A DNA stretch of 52,271 nucleotides. It comes from Alistipes sp. (GTDB lineage: Bacteria > Bacteroidota > Bacteroidia > Bacteroidales > Rikenellaceae). Below are positions 1 through 8,328 of this stretch, in pieces. The notes under the pieces were generated by a model. The model did no database searches and was not told the DNA's origin. It saw only the letters and a program-made list of their open reading frames with translations. The stretch is from contig JAGBCX010000013.1 of assembly GCA_017937805.1 (NCBI GenBank), positions 1 to 52,271 on the forward strand, in the 5' to 3' direction. Position 1 is the stretch's first letter. Each line of letters starts with the position of its first letter. A program made the position numbers and the translations under genes.

Positions 1-2463
1 CTCGTTCATCTCGCCACCCCAGAAACGCTTGCGGTTAAGGCGTACATACCAATTCGACAAGTTCTCGCCTACAAACTCCTGAATAGCACGAGCCGCAGGT
101 GTTGGATCGTAGTCCTCCAACGCAGCGGTAACATCTTTTACGAGAGTATTTAACAACGAGATAATCCAACGGTCAATTTCTGGTCGCTTCTCCATTGGCA
201 CCTCTGCCTCCTTGCCTGTAAAGCCGTCAATATTGGCGTAGAGGGCAAAGAACGAGTAGGTGTTGTAGAGCGTTCCGAAGAACTTACGGCGCACCTCATC
301 AACGCCCTCAACGTCGAATTTCAAATTCTCCCATGGGTCCGAGTTCGAAATCATATACCAACGGGTGGCATCTGCTCCGTACTTGTTGAGCACCTCGAAT
401 GGATCTACGGCGTTGCCAAGACGCTTCGACATCTTGTTGCCGTTCTTGTCAAGTACAAGACCGTTCGAGATGATATTCTTGAATGCTACGCTGTCGAACA
501 GCATTGTAGCGATGGCGTGCAAGGTAAAGAACCAACCACGAGTCTGGTCCACTCCCTCAGCGATAAAGTCGGCAGGGAACAACTTGTCGAAGCAGTCGGC
601 ATTCTCGAATGGGTAGTGTCGCTGTGCATAAGGCATAGCACCCGAATCGAACCAAACATCAATCAAGTCGCTCTCGCGGTGCATTGGCTCGCCCTTTGAC
701 GACACCAATACGATATTATCTACATAAGGTTTGTGGAGGTCGATATTCTCGGTCGAGTAGTTCTCAGCCGACATATCGCCCACCTTGAAATTCTTGTATG
801 GATTCTCAGTCATAAAGCCCGCAGCGATTGACTTCTCAATCTCCGCCATCAACTCCTCAACCGAGCCGATACACTTCATCTCTGAGTAGTCCTCGTTAGC
901 CCAGATTGGGAGTGGCGTACCCCAGAATCGCGAACGCGAGAGGTTCCAATCCACCAATCCCTCCAACCACTTGCCGAAACGACCGGAACCTGTATATTCA
1001 GGCTGCCACTTGATGGTGTCGTTCAACTCCATCATTCGCTCGCGGAGTGCCGTAGTGCGGATAAACCACGAATCGAGAGGGTAGTACAACACCGGCTTGT
1101 CGGTACGCCAGCAGTGTGGGTAGGAGTGGGTGTGCTTCTCAATCTTGAAGACCTTGCTCTCGCCTTTGAGCATTACACAGATATCGATATCGAGCGTTGT
1201 ATCGCTATCTGCCAACGCAGCATCGTAGGCATTCTTAACGTAGCGACCTGCCCACTCGTTGTAGAGTGCAACATCGACATACTTCTCCACAAACTCCTTG
1301 TCCAAGTCCTCCAAGCGGAAGAAACGACCTGAGCGGTCCACCATAGGGCAGTTCTTGCCTGCGGTATCTACCATAAAGAGTGGCGCAATACCTGCAGCAC
1401 GAGCCACGCGGTCGTCATCGGCACCAAAGGTTGGAGCGATATGTACGATACCCGTACCGTCAGAGGTGGTTACATAGTCACCCACAATTACGCGGAACGC
1501 ATCGCCCATAGGCTTAACCCAAGGGATAAGTTGCTCGTAGCTGATGCCCTCCAACTCCTTGCCTTTGAAGGTATGCTCCTCAACCTCGAAAGTGCCCTCC
1601 TGCTTCTTGCCAAAGTAGGAGCCTACGAGGTCTTTCGCCATAATGATAGTTTGGCGAGCCTCGGTGTATGGATTTTGGCACTTTACGCGAACATACTCAA
1701 TCTGCGGGCCAACGCAGAGTGCAGTGTTCGATGGAAGAGTCCAAGGTGTTGTTGTCCAAGCGAGGAAGAATAATTCGCCCTCGGCATCTGCAAAGAGGTG
1801 CTCACTCTTCTCGTTGCGCACAATGCGGAACTGTGCGGTGCAGGTGGTATCCTTAACATCGCGATAGCAACCCGGCTGATTCAATTCGTGAGTTGAAAGA
1901 CCTGTTCCTGCGGCAGGCGAATATGGCTGAATGGTGTAACCCTTGTAGAGCAACCCCTTATCGTAGAGTCGCTTCAAGAGATACCACAAAGTTTCGATAT
2001 ATTTGTTGTCGTATGTAATATATGGGTCGTCAAGATTTACCCAATAGCCCATCTGCTGAGTGAGGTTGCTCCATACATCGGTATACTTCATCACGTCCTC
2101 GCGACAGCGACGGTTGTACTCCTCGACGGTAATCTTCTTGCCGATATCCTCTTTGGTGATGCCGAGCGTCTTCTCAACGCCCAACTCCACAGGCAGACCG
2201 TGTGTATCCCAACCCGCCTTACGATTTACACGATAACCCTGCTGTGTCTTGTAGCGGCAGAATACATCTTTGATAGTACGAGCCATAACATGGTGAATAC
2301 CCGGCATACCATTTGCAGAAGGGGGACCTTCGTAGAAGATAAATGCTGGTGCGCCTTCGCGTGTTTCGATACTTTTGTGGAAGGTATCTTTCTTCTCCCA
2401 CTCTGCCAAAACCTCATTGGCAAGAGCCGATAAATCGAGATTTTTATACTCTTTGAACTTCAT
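1..2463 (-). CDS. ileS: Isoleucyl-tRNA synthetase, 5' part (3' end beyond window)
   Basis: Charges tRNA-Ile with isoleucine in the cytoplasm; class I aminoacyl-tRNA synthetase. The reading frame is open for 821 codons from the ATG at 2463 to the window edge, with no stop, so the C-terminal part is missing. The HIGH-type signature [12 protein letters not shown] lies at residues 47-58 and the KMSKR loop at 677-681, with the CP1 editing domain between them. The start follows a TAnnTTTG promoter box by about 30 nt and no in-frame ATG lies further upstream. The family is about 1100 residues in Bacteroidota, so roughly three quarters is present. A valyl or leucyl enzyme is unlikely because the PxANGxxGIHH context and the overall alignment are IleS-like. 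Confidence 0.96.
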   Translation of the reverse strand, partial: MKFKEYKNLDLSALANEVLAEWEKKDTFHKSIETREGAPAFIFYEGPPSANGMPGIHHVMARTIKDVFCRYKTQQGYRVNRKAGWDTHGLPVELGVEKTLGITKEDIGKKITVEEYNRRCREDVMKYTDVWSNLTQQMGYWVNLDDPYITYDNKYIETLWYLLKRLYDKGLLYKGYTIQPYSPAAGTGLSTHELNQPGCYRDVKDTTCTAQFRIVRNEKSEHLFADAEGELFFLAWTTTPWTLPSNTALCVGPQIEYVRVKCQNPYTEARQTIIMAKDLVGSYFGKKQEGTFEVEEHTFKGKELEGISYEQLIPWVKPMGDAFRVIVGDYVTTSDGTGIVHIAPTFGADDDRVARAAGIAPLFMVDTAGKNCPMVDRSGRFFRLEDLDKEFVEKYVDVALYNEWAGRYVKNAYDAALADSDTTLDIDICVMLKGESKVFKIEKHTHSYPHCWRTDKPVLYYPLDSWFIRTTALRERMMELNDTIKWQPEYTGSGRFGKWLEGLVDWNLSRSRFWGTPLPIWANEDYSEMKCIGSVEELMAEIEKSIAAGFMTENPYKNFKVGDMSAENYSTENIDLHKPYVDNIVLVSSKGEPMHRESDLIDVWFDSGAMPYAQRHYPFENADCFDKLFPADFIAEGVDQTRGWFFTLHAIATMLFDSVAFKNIISNGLVLDKNGNKMSKRLGNAVDPFEVLNKYGADATRWYMISNSDPWENLKFDVEGVDEVRRKFFGTLYNTYSFFALYANIDGFTGKEAEVPMEKRPEIDRWIISLLNTLVKDVTAALEDYDPTPAARAIQEFVGENLSNWYVRLNRKRFWGGEMNE

Positions 2464-2492
2464 ACGACACTTATATTCAAGTTATAATCGCG

Positions 2493-2500
2493 CAAAGGTA
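2493..2500 (-). promoter_or_regulatory. -7 promoter box for ileS
   Basis: The minus strand reads TACCTTTG, matching the Bacteroidota -7 consensus TAnnTTTG, 30 nt upstream of the ileS ATG. The same octamer precedes both tRNA-Leu genes in this window. Confidence 0.7.
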
Positions 2501-2504
2501 CAAA

Positions 2505-2695
2505 TAAAAACGGAAAACGGAAAGCGTAAAACGGAAAACTTTTAGTTTAGTGAGGAGTGAGGAGATAGTAGTGAGGAGTTGAAAACTTTCAGCGCACCCC
2601 ATAAAGCGACCAAAGGGAGCGCCCCCATAAAGGGCGGAACGCCCGCCCCTATAACCCCCATAAATGTTGCGCCTTGACCACGCTCAGAGTTCCGA
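2505..2695. repeat. Composite intergenic repeat, copy A
   Basis: This element fills the gap between the TonB receptor and ileS. On the plus strand the order is: heptad array (GGAAAAC, GGAAAGC, GTAAAAC, GGAAAAC, then TGAGGAG units) at about 2511-2586; a CAGCGCACC box near 2590; a middle with hairpins, including the perfect GGGCG-GAA-CGCCC at 2632-2644, separated by CATAAA/TATAA linkers; and the terminal box TTGCGCCTTGACCACGCT from 2667. Related copies lie at 16.9-17.3, 19.9-20.1 and 30.5-30.7 kb. No ORF is credible here. Confidence 0.75.
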
Positions 2696-2704
2696 TACCC
2701 CCCC

Positions 2705-5080
2705 CTAAAACTCTGCCGTTATGCCGAAGGTCGGCACGAGCGTTCCGTTTCGCTGTTTTATGCGTTTGAGGGCGTAGCGTTGCTCCTCAGTCGGGGCGGT
2801 AGGGTTTGCAATTACACCTGTGCTGAGAAGCGCATCGGGCAGGGTTATCTCGCTGAAAGTTATATTTTCGAGGTCGAGATATATGCCAAGACTCCACTTG
2901 CGGAACTCCCACACCTTATCCACGCGGATATCGAGTTGTATAAATGGTTTTAAGCGTCCCTCATTGTAGCGCGAATAGTCGAGTGCGGCACGCCCCGTAG
3001 CGTCCCAATAAGTTTTCAGAGCAGTCTGCTCCTCATCGTAAGGTGTATATGGCGCACCTCCGATTGCGCTCAACTTTGCACCTATGCTCCAACGGCGTGG
3101 CAGGTCGTATGTTCCGCTGACATTTGCCACCCAACGATTATCCCATGCCGAAGGGATATATGGTGCGTGGCGGTTGCTGCGATACTCGCTCCAATAGAGG
3201 GTGAATGCTCCGACAAGATTTATCTTGTTCGGTATCTGCCAGCGAGCCGACAACTCCACTCCGTAGGCGCGACCTTGTGCGGTCGATACCAATGCCTCAT
3301 TGCCCGTAACGCCATAGTCATTTCCTTTGCAGGTTAGCGGAACATCATCGGCAACAGAAAGAGGAACTTGTGAGTAGAGTTTGTAAAATCCCTCTAACGA
3401 TACCGCCAACCTGTCACGCAGGCGATATTCGCTACCCACTGCCGAGGAGAATACGCGCATATAGTCCAAATTCTTATTCACAAGTTGGTCCTCCTCGCTG
3501 CGATAGCCGAGTGAGGTAAGAGGTGGCAACTCATAATAAATACCCGTACTGCCACTTATGTAAAACCCTTTGCCAAGTGCGTATGATATTGAAGCGCGAG
3601 GGGATAGTTGTTGCCACAATTTCGCCATACGCGAGGAGTAGGTCGCACCATCGGCTCGCACTCCGAGCGATGCGGTAAGTCGCTCATTCAGCGAACGATA
3701 GTCTGCCGAGAAAAATAGCGCGTAACCGGCAAAAAGGAGTCGCGTATCGTAGTCGAAAAACGCCTGCTCGCCACTCGCAAGTCGCTGTTTTGTGGTTACG
3801 AGGAAGTGTCGCAACGACAACTCCGCACCCTCACGCAGTCGCCACCGTCCGAGTAGTGAGCGATTCTCAAATCGTGCGGTCGCTTTACCCTCGGTTGAGC
3901 GCAGACGAAGGCGCAGATTCTCCTCGCTCGACTCATCGTTGTCGATATATTTTCGGTTGCGGTTGGCAAGAAAACTATACCCGACAGAGAAGGTCTGAAT
4001 ATGTTTTCCGCCAAAGTGTTTCAGAGTTGCTCCGAGCGTGAAGGTCTCCTGCTCGATTTTGGGAATATAACTCAAAATATACTCGTTTTCACCCTCCTTA
4101 TCATCGAGGTTCAGGCGCAGGCGGTCGATACCCATAAGCCCCAGAAATGTTATCTCGTAACGCTCCGATGGGCGAATACGAATCTTCGCTTGCGCATCTA
4201 TGTAGTTCGGCAGAAATGGCAAACCAAGCAGTTTGAATAGCAGTTGCAAATAGGATTGTCGCATCGAAAAGAGGTAGGTTGCTTTCGAGTTGAAGTGTCC
4301 GCTACCGCTAAATGCCGCCTCCGATGCGCCAAGTGTTGCCTTGAAGCGTTGCTTGTCGGGGTTGCCCTCACGCAGGGCGATATCCATCACCGAACTCAGC
4401 GCATTGCCCTTGTCCACCGGGAAAGCACCCGTGTAGAACTTTACTTGGCGTATAAGGTCGGCATTGAGTATGCTGACAGGCCCTCCCGATGCACCCTGCG
4501 TGGCAAAGTGGTTGATGTTCGGAATCTCGATGCCGTCAATATAGAAGGTGTTTTCCGAAGGTCCGCCACCACGAACAATCAAGTCGTTGCGATAACCTAT
4601 CGGCGAAAAGGCGACACCGGGCAGGGTGCGGACAATTCGTGCCACATCACGATTGGCTCCCGGGCTGCGTTCCAACTCTCCGATACCTATGGCGCGAAGG
4701 CTTACAGGACTCTCGACATCACGAGCGTATGCCGAAGGGGCGACCGAAACGGCTTCGATTGTGGAGGCGGACTCCTCCAACTCAATCTCTATAAGGGGAG
4801 TAGCAGCCGAGATAATATATTCGGGTGTTACAACGGTGGTGTAGCCTATGCTCGAAGCCTCGAAACGTGCCACACCACCTGCCAAATTCTCGATTGTAAA
4901 GTAGCCGAGAGAGTCGGTTGCCGCACCTTTGGTGTAGTTGCCATCGACAACAACAGCGACATAGGGAACACCTTGTCGGGAGGTTGCCGAGATTACACGA
5001 CCACGAATATCAAATGCAGTCGCAATGGTAGGTGCAACAATTGTCGCTACAAGCAGAAATAGTCTAACCGATTTTGTCAT
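2705..5080 (-). CDS. TonB-dependent outer-membrane receptor
   Basis: A 791-residue outer-membrane receptor that would import an unknown ligand using TonB energy. A signal peptide covers about residues 1-22 (ending TAFD). A carboxypeptidase-regulatory-like beta-sandwich follows at about 23-105 (IRGRVISATSRQGVPYVAVV). The plug domain (about 115-230) contains the typical ALSSVMD-type segment and a VRGGGPSENTFYIDG motif. The rest is an alternating-strand barrel ending in Phe. It is shorter than SusC proteins (about 1000 residues) and no SusD lipoprotein lies nearby, so it is not a SusCD pair. It lies 59 nt downstream of the Ntn-hydrolase gene on the same strand and may be cotranscribed; no TAnnTTTG box is evident in that gap. 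The substrate cannot be read from the sequence. Confidence 0.9.
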   Translation of the reverse strand: MTKSVRLFLLVATIVAPTIATAFDIRGRVISATSRQGVPYVAVVVDGNYTKGAATDSLGYFTIENLAGGVARFEASSIGYTTVVTPEYIISAATPLIEIELEESASTIEAVSVAPSAYARDVESPVSLRAIGIGELERSPGANRDVARIVRTLPGVAFSPIGYRNDLIVRGGGPSENTFYIDGIEIPNINHFATQGASGGPVSILNADLIRQVKFYTGAFPVDKGNALSSVMDIALREGNPDKQRFKATLGASEAAFSGSGHFNSKATYLFSMRQSYLQLLFKLLGLPFLPNYIDAQAKIRIRPSERYEITFLGLMGIDRLRLNLDDKEGENEYILSYIPKIEQETFTLGATLKHFGGKHIQTFSVGYSFLANRNRKYIDNDESSEENLRLRLRSTEGKATARFENRSLLGRWRLREGAELSLRHFLVTTKQRLASGEQAFFDYDTRLLFAGYALFFSADYRSLNERLTASLGVRADGATYSSRMAKLWQQLSPRASISYALGKGFYISGSTGIYYELPPLTSLGYRSEEDQLVNKNLDYMRVFSSAVGSEYRLRDRLAVSLEGFYKLYSQVPLSVADDVPLTCKGNDYGVTGNEALVSTAQGRAYGVELSARWQIPNKINLVGAFTLYWSEYRSNRHAPYIPSAWDNRWVANVSGTYDLPRRWSIGAKLSAIGGAPYTPYDEEQTALKTYWDATGRAALDYSRYNEGRLKPFIQLDIRVDKVWEFRKWSLGIYLDLENITFSEITLPDALLSTGVIANPTAPTEEQRYALKRIKQRNGTLVPTFGITAEF

Positions 5081-5139
5081 AAAACAGTCGTTTTACGACA
5101 AAATCTTCCAAGAATTACGCCACTACTCTTATCTCTTTA

Positions 5140-6264
5140 TCAGAATTTTGACAACACCTTGCGAACTCGCATTTCGTGCTTGGTAAAAGTTTTGTCGATT
5201 TTGGCGTTGAAGGCGCGAATGTTTTTCGGCATCTCGCTCGGCATCTTAACCTTTGGTTGCTTTACTTCCAAAACTTGGCGTATCAACTCCTTGTTTAGAA
5301 GAGTCTTCTTGGCAATTTTGGTATAGGCTTTTGTTCGGAAATCGTTCGATAGGAGTCGCATTGCATCACCATGTACGCACTCCGGAATATTCTCCTTTGC
5401 CCTTACATAGACAGGTACAGCAAGGCTCGATACCGAGTGACCGTTCATAACGAGCATACGCGGATTTTTGCCGTCGCAGACTATTACGAATGAGCCAACT
5501 GTCGAGGCGCGAGGTACGGTGTGATTACTGCAGTAGTATCGCTTCTCTAAATCGAGAACATCGCCATACTTAATGCTATTATACGAGCGTGAGTAGCCGA
5601 TAAAGTCCTTAGGTGAGAACTCTCCGTGATGCTCCTTCATCTCCCTCATAATCAGGTCGTAACGACGCTTACTTGCACCTATTTTTGTTGGAACTCCGGC
5701 GTGCGAAAAGTTGGAACGCACATCGAAGCCATTGTTGCCACTCTCGCTAACGTCATAGCGACGATATCCCACATCCCAAACCTCGAAATAGGCGACTGCG
5801 CCCGTAGCATCTCCGACACCGAAGTTGGAGTGCGAGCGACGACTGCGCTTTGTGGTTTTGAGCAACTCCTCGAACTCGTCGATGGTTGCACACTCTCGCA
5901 AACCATTCCACATCGCTCCGCCTCGCATTCGACGAAGCGTGCACGCCTTATACTCCTCGGGTGTCGATTCGGGAAGGTTTTTTGTGGCGGTGCTCATAAT
6001 GCCTAACCCCATCTCGTTTACACCTGCATATACGCCTTTGGCGTAATTCTCATTATTAGGAACAACCGCTGTGTAGGAGTAGGTTCCGTCGGAGATATAC
6101 TCGATACGAGTGTTGGTGTACTTTGCATTATCACGATGTTTCCAAAGCAGTGGCACACCCTCGCTCGAGCGTGTGGGTGCGACTATCGCCGAGGTGCAGG
6201 CTAACGAGTCGAAGCTGAACGCGAAAAGTAGTGCAAAGAGTAGGAGTAATCGTTTCATAATCAT
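5140..6264 (-). CDS. Secreted Ntn-hydrolase, C45/choloylglycine-hydrolase-like
   Basis: A predicted exported amidase/acyltransferase of the N-terminal-nucleophile superfamily. Starting at the ATG at 6264 (or the second ATG at 6258), a leucine-rich signal peptide ends SLA and is followed by CTSAIV. Cleavage there would expose Cys as the new N-terminus, which is the catalytic nucleophile in the C45 and C59 families. A KHRD motif follows about 20 residues later, as in the family. The frame extends upstream to a TTG at 6285 directly behind the pepC stop, but the ATG starts give a proper signal peptide and are preferred. It lies 21 nt behind the secreted PepC gene, so the two probably share one transcript and act on periplasmic or extracellular amides or peptides. 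Bile-salt hydrolase activity is possible but cannot be claimed; a C69-type dipeptidase is the main alternative. Confidence 0.75.
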   Translation of the reverse strand: MIMKRLLLLFALLFAFSFDSLACTSAIVAPTRSSEGVPLLWKHRDNAKYTNTRIEYISDGTYSYTAVVPNNENYAKGVYAGVNEMGLGIMSTATKNLPESTPEEYKACTLRRMRGGAMWNGLRECATIDEFEELLKTTKRSRRSHSNFGVGDATGAVAYFEVWDVGYRRYDVSESGNNGFDVRSNFSHAGVPTKIGASKRRYDLIMREMKEHHGEFSPKDFIGYSRSYNSIKYGDVLDLEKRYYCSNHTVPRASTVGSFVIVCDGKNPRMLVMNGHSVSSLAVPVYVRAKENIPECVHGDAMRLLSNDFRTKAYTKIAKKTLLNKELIRQVLEVKQPKVKMPSEMPKNIRAFNAKIDKTFTKHEMRVRKVLSKF

Positions 6265-6285
6265 TGAGTTCGTGGCTTGTGTCAA

Positions 6286-7671
6286 CTACTCCTCAGGAGC
6301 AAACATAGGGTCCCAAGGCTCCAACATTATTGGTTTCTGCTTGAGCATATCGAGGATATCTTGCGGAACATATTTGCGCTCCACAACGAGTCGGAACATA
6401 TACTCACGGAACCAGTCGTCAGTCATAATGAGTTTTCCTTTGTCGCCGGGTTTTGCGCCCCAGCTATTCTCAATCAGCCACTTACGAGCCTTGCCCTCGT
6501 CGTCGATATCGACACCTATAAGTGTCATTGCGTGCGATGAGCTGCTGGCGTGTGTCTGAATCCGTTGGCTCTTGCTCATCGGGAATGATGTGCGGAAGAG
6601 CGATTCGTAGTCGTAGTTCTTCAAATCGAGTGTTCCCTTTTTGCGGTCGAAGTATTTGCCTACATCGCACGAGAAGTACATAGCTGTATTATCCTTGATT
6701 GAGGCGATGGCCATCTCGCGGATACGCTCGATAGGAAGGTTTATGTAGAGCCAATTATCGCCATTATAGACGTGGCGGTCGTACTCAATCTCGTATACCT
6801 CACCATACTCGCGCGAAGGGTCGTTCATAATCATTATGTAGTTGCCCTCCAAATCCTCTCCGATAAACTCCTCATAAAATGATTTTGGGGTATATTTTGC
6901 GGTTGAAACAACTTCGCCCTTGCGGTTGCGCATTGTCCATTCGAACTCGGTTGGAGGAACGCCCAAGCACTCTACCAAAATGCGATATATCTCGGTCAGT
7001 TGCTCGACCTTCAATGCCGAGGCGGCCTTGTCGCTTTTGGCAGCGCGAAGAGCCAACGCGTACTCGCGAAGTTTGAGCGAGAGAATGGTTCTCATATGAC
7101 GGGTGTTGTTGCTCTGATATGTTTCGGGCATGGCCTCCTTTGGCACAATACCGTACTTCATAATAAGGTTCGAAACGCCCGTGAATTGTCCTCCGTCACC
7201 GATAGGGTGGCGCAACAACCAATCGACCTTTCTATCCTCAAACGGCAACGAACGGGTGTCGATTATCGCCTGCAAAAAGAGATTTGATTTTTCGAGCAGG
7301 TCGTAGAACGAGCAGTAGTTCTGCGAGAACTCCATCTCGCTGAGGTTGTATCGGTCTATCATCTTGGCACGCAGCACGTTCAATCCAGTGAAGAGCCAAC
7401 ATCTGCCCGACGATTTTTGGTCGGTTATGCCCCTTGTTTTAACGCGGTGCGAGAAGTGATTGTCGCACTTTGCAAGGTTGTCGCCATTAATCGAAAGTGT
7501 GGCGATGGAGTTTGATGCCAAAGCGTTTTTAATGGCTCTTTGCTCGGGCGAATTGGTATATCCGCTTTTGATTTTTTCGAGCATCTTTGCATCTATTCCG
7601 CCATTTGCGGTTTGAGCTGTAGCACTGCATAGTGCGAGTGCTGCGAGTAGTGAAAGAAGGGTTTTCTTCAT
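6286..7671 (-). CDS. pepC: Secreted aminopeptidase C / bleomycin hydrolase-type cysteine peptidase (C1B)
   Basis: A papain-fold aminopeptidase that trims N-terminal residues from peptides. The catalytic triad is visible: Cys91 in QKSSGRCWLF, His380 in SHAMTLIG and Asn402 in ENSWG. Length (461) matches the family. Unlike the cytosolic Firmicutes enzymes it carries a signal peptide (MKKTLLSLLAALALC..., cleavage near residue 19-20), so it should act in the periplasm or outside the cell. It is first in a minus-strand unit with the Ntn-hydrolase and perhaps the TonB receptor, suggesting peptide scavenging. A TATCTTTG promoter box lies 37 nt upstream of the ATG. Confidence 0.93.
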   Translation of the reverse strand: MKKTLLSLLAALALCSATAQTANGGIDAKMLEKIKSGYTNSPEQRAIKNALASNSIATLSINGDNLAKCDNHFSHRVKTRGITDQKSSGRCWLFTGLNVLRAKMIDRYNLSEMEFSQNYCSFYDLLEKSNLFLQAIIDTRSLPFEDRKVDWLLRHPIGDGGQFTGVSNLIMKYGIVPKEAMPETYQSNNTRHMRTILSLKLREYALALRAAKSDKAASALKVEQLTEIYRILVECLGVPPTEFEWTMRNRKGEVVSTAKYTPKSFYEEFIGEDLEGNYIMIMNDPSREYGEVYEIEYDRHVYNGDNWLYINLPIERIREMAIASIKDNTAMYFSCDVGKYFDRKKGTLDLKNYDYESLFRTSFPMSKSQRIQTHASSSSHAMTLIGVDIDDEGKARKWLIENSWGAKPGDKGKLIMTDDWFREYMFRLVVERKYVPQDILDMLKQKPIMLEPWDPMFAPEE

Positions 7672-7707
7672 AGTCGTTATATCTTTTGTTGTATTGTTAA
7701 TTTTCTA

Positions 7708-7715
7708 CAAAGATA
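7708..7715 (-). promoter_or_regulatory. -7 promoter box for pepC unit
   Basis: The minus strand reads TATCTTTG, a full match to TAnnTTTG, 37 nt upstream of the pepC ATG. Confidence 0.65.
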
Positions 7716-7779
7716 GTGAATTATAGGAAAAAACAATAGTTTTTTTGGAGCCGATACCGACATTCGAAAGAAAAATCTT

Positions 7780-7787
7780 TATCTTTG
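7780..7787 (+). promoter_or_regulatory. -7 promoter box for lipoprotein-protease pair
   Basis: TATCTTTG lies 31 nt upstream of the ATG at 7818. It probably drives both the lipocalin-like lipoprotein and the S8 protease. Confidence 0.7.
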
Positions 7788-7817
7788 CAACGAGAAGAGT
7801 AGAAAAGAGTATTTAAA

Positions 7818-8315
7818 ATGATACAGAGAGTTAAAAAATACCTATTGCACTTAGTGTGTATTATGATTTTGGCGGTTGGCACAGTCGGTTGCGACAAGTC
7901 CGACTCGAGCGACAATAGCAATGAGAATATTGAAACCATAAATATTGATGTGCGATTGGCGGGGTGTTGGCACTTGGTCAGCTTCTGCGATGCATCTGTC
8001 GATGTTGATATATATATCAATTTCGACAAGTCAGGCCAATTTAAGATCTACCAGCGCACGGAAGGTCCTGCCTATACGGTGTTTGGTGGTACCTGCGCTA
8101 CTGACGAGGTGAATTTTGTTTTGTCGGGTGTCTATGATGATGGTACAGAGTGGAATACCGACTACAAATATACCGTAGATACCGAGGCGCAGGAGTTGAT
8201 ATTGGAGAGTGTGGCAACACCCGATGAAGTGTCGGTTTACAAGTCGTCGAGTGTGCCTGTGTCGGCAACTTTAAGTACCAGAAGTGCTTCGGCAGATGAT
8301 GTGAAACCGTTGTAA
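7818..8315 (+). CDS. Lipocalin-like lipoprotein
   Basis: A 165-residue putative lipoprotein. A hydrophobic signal ends in the lipobox VGTVGC, so Cys25 would be lipidated. A Ser/Asp/Asn-rich linker follows, then a small beta domain opening LAGCWHLVSFCD. This resembles lipocalin-like domains, which begin with a G-x-W strand and alternate short beta strands. No catalytic residues are apparent. The stop is only 13 nt before the S8 protease ATG, so the pair is almost certainly cotranscribed. A role as partner, inhibitor or substrate-binding factor for that protease is inference only. Confidence 0.7.
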   Translation: MIQRVKKYLLHLVCIMILAVGTVGCDKSDSSDNSNENIETINIDVRLAGCWHLVSFCDASVDVDIYINFDKSGQFKIYQRTEGPAYTVFGGTCATDEVNFVLSGVYDDGTEWNTDYKYTVDTEAQELILESVATPDEVSVYKSSSVPVSATLSTRSASADDVKPL

Positions 8316-8328
8316 AAGAGTTAGAGAG

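Noticed and set aside
2705-5080. SusC of a polysaccharide utilisation locus
   Set aside because: Too short, no SusD or glycoside hydrolase adjacent.
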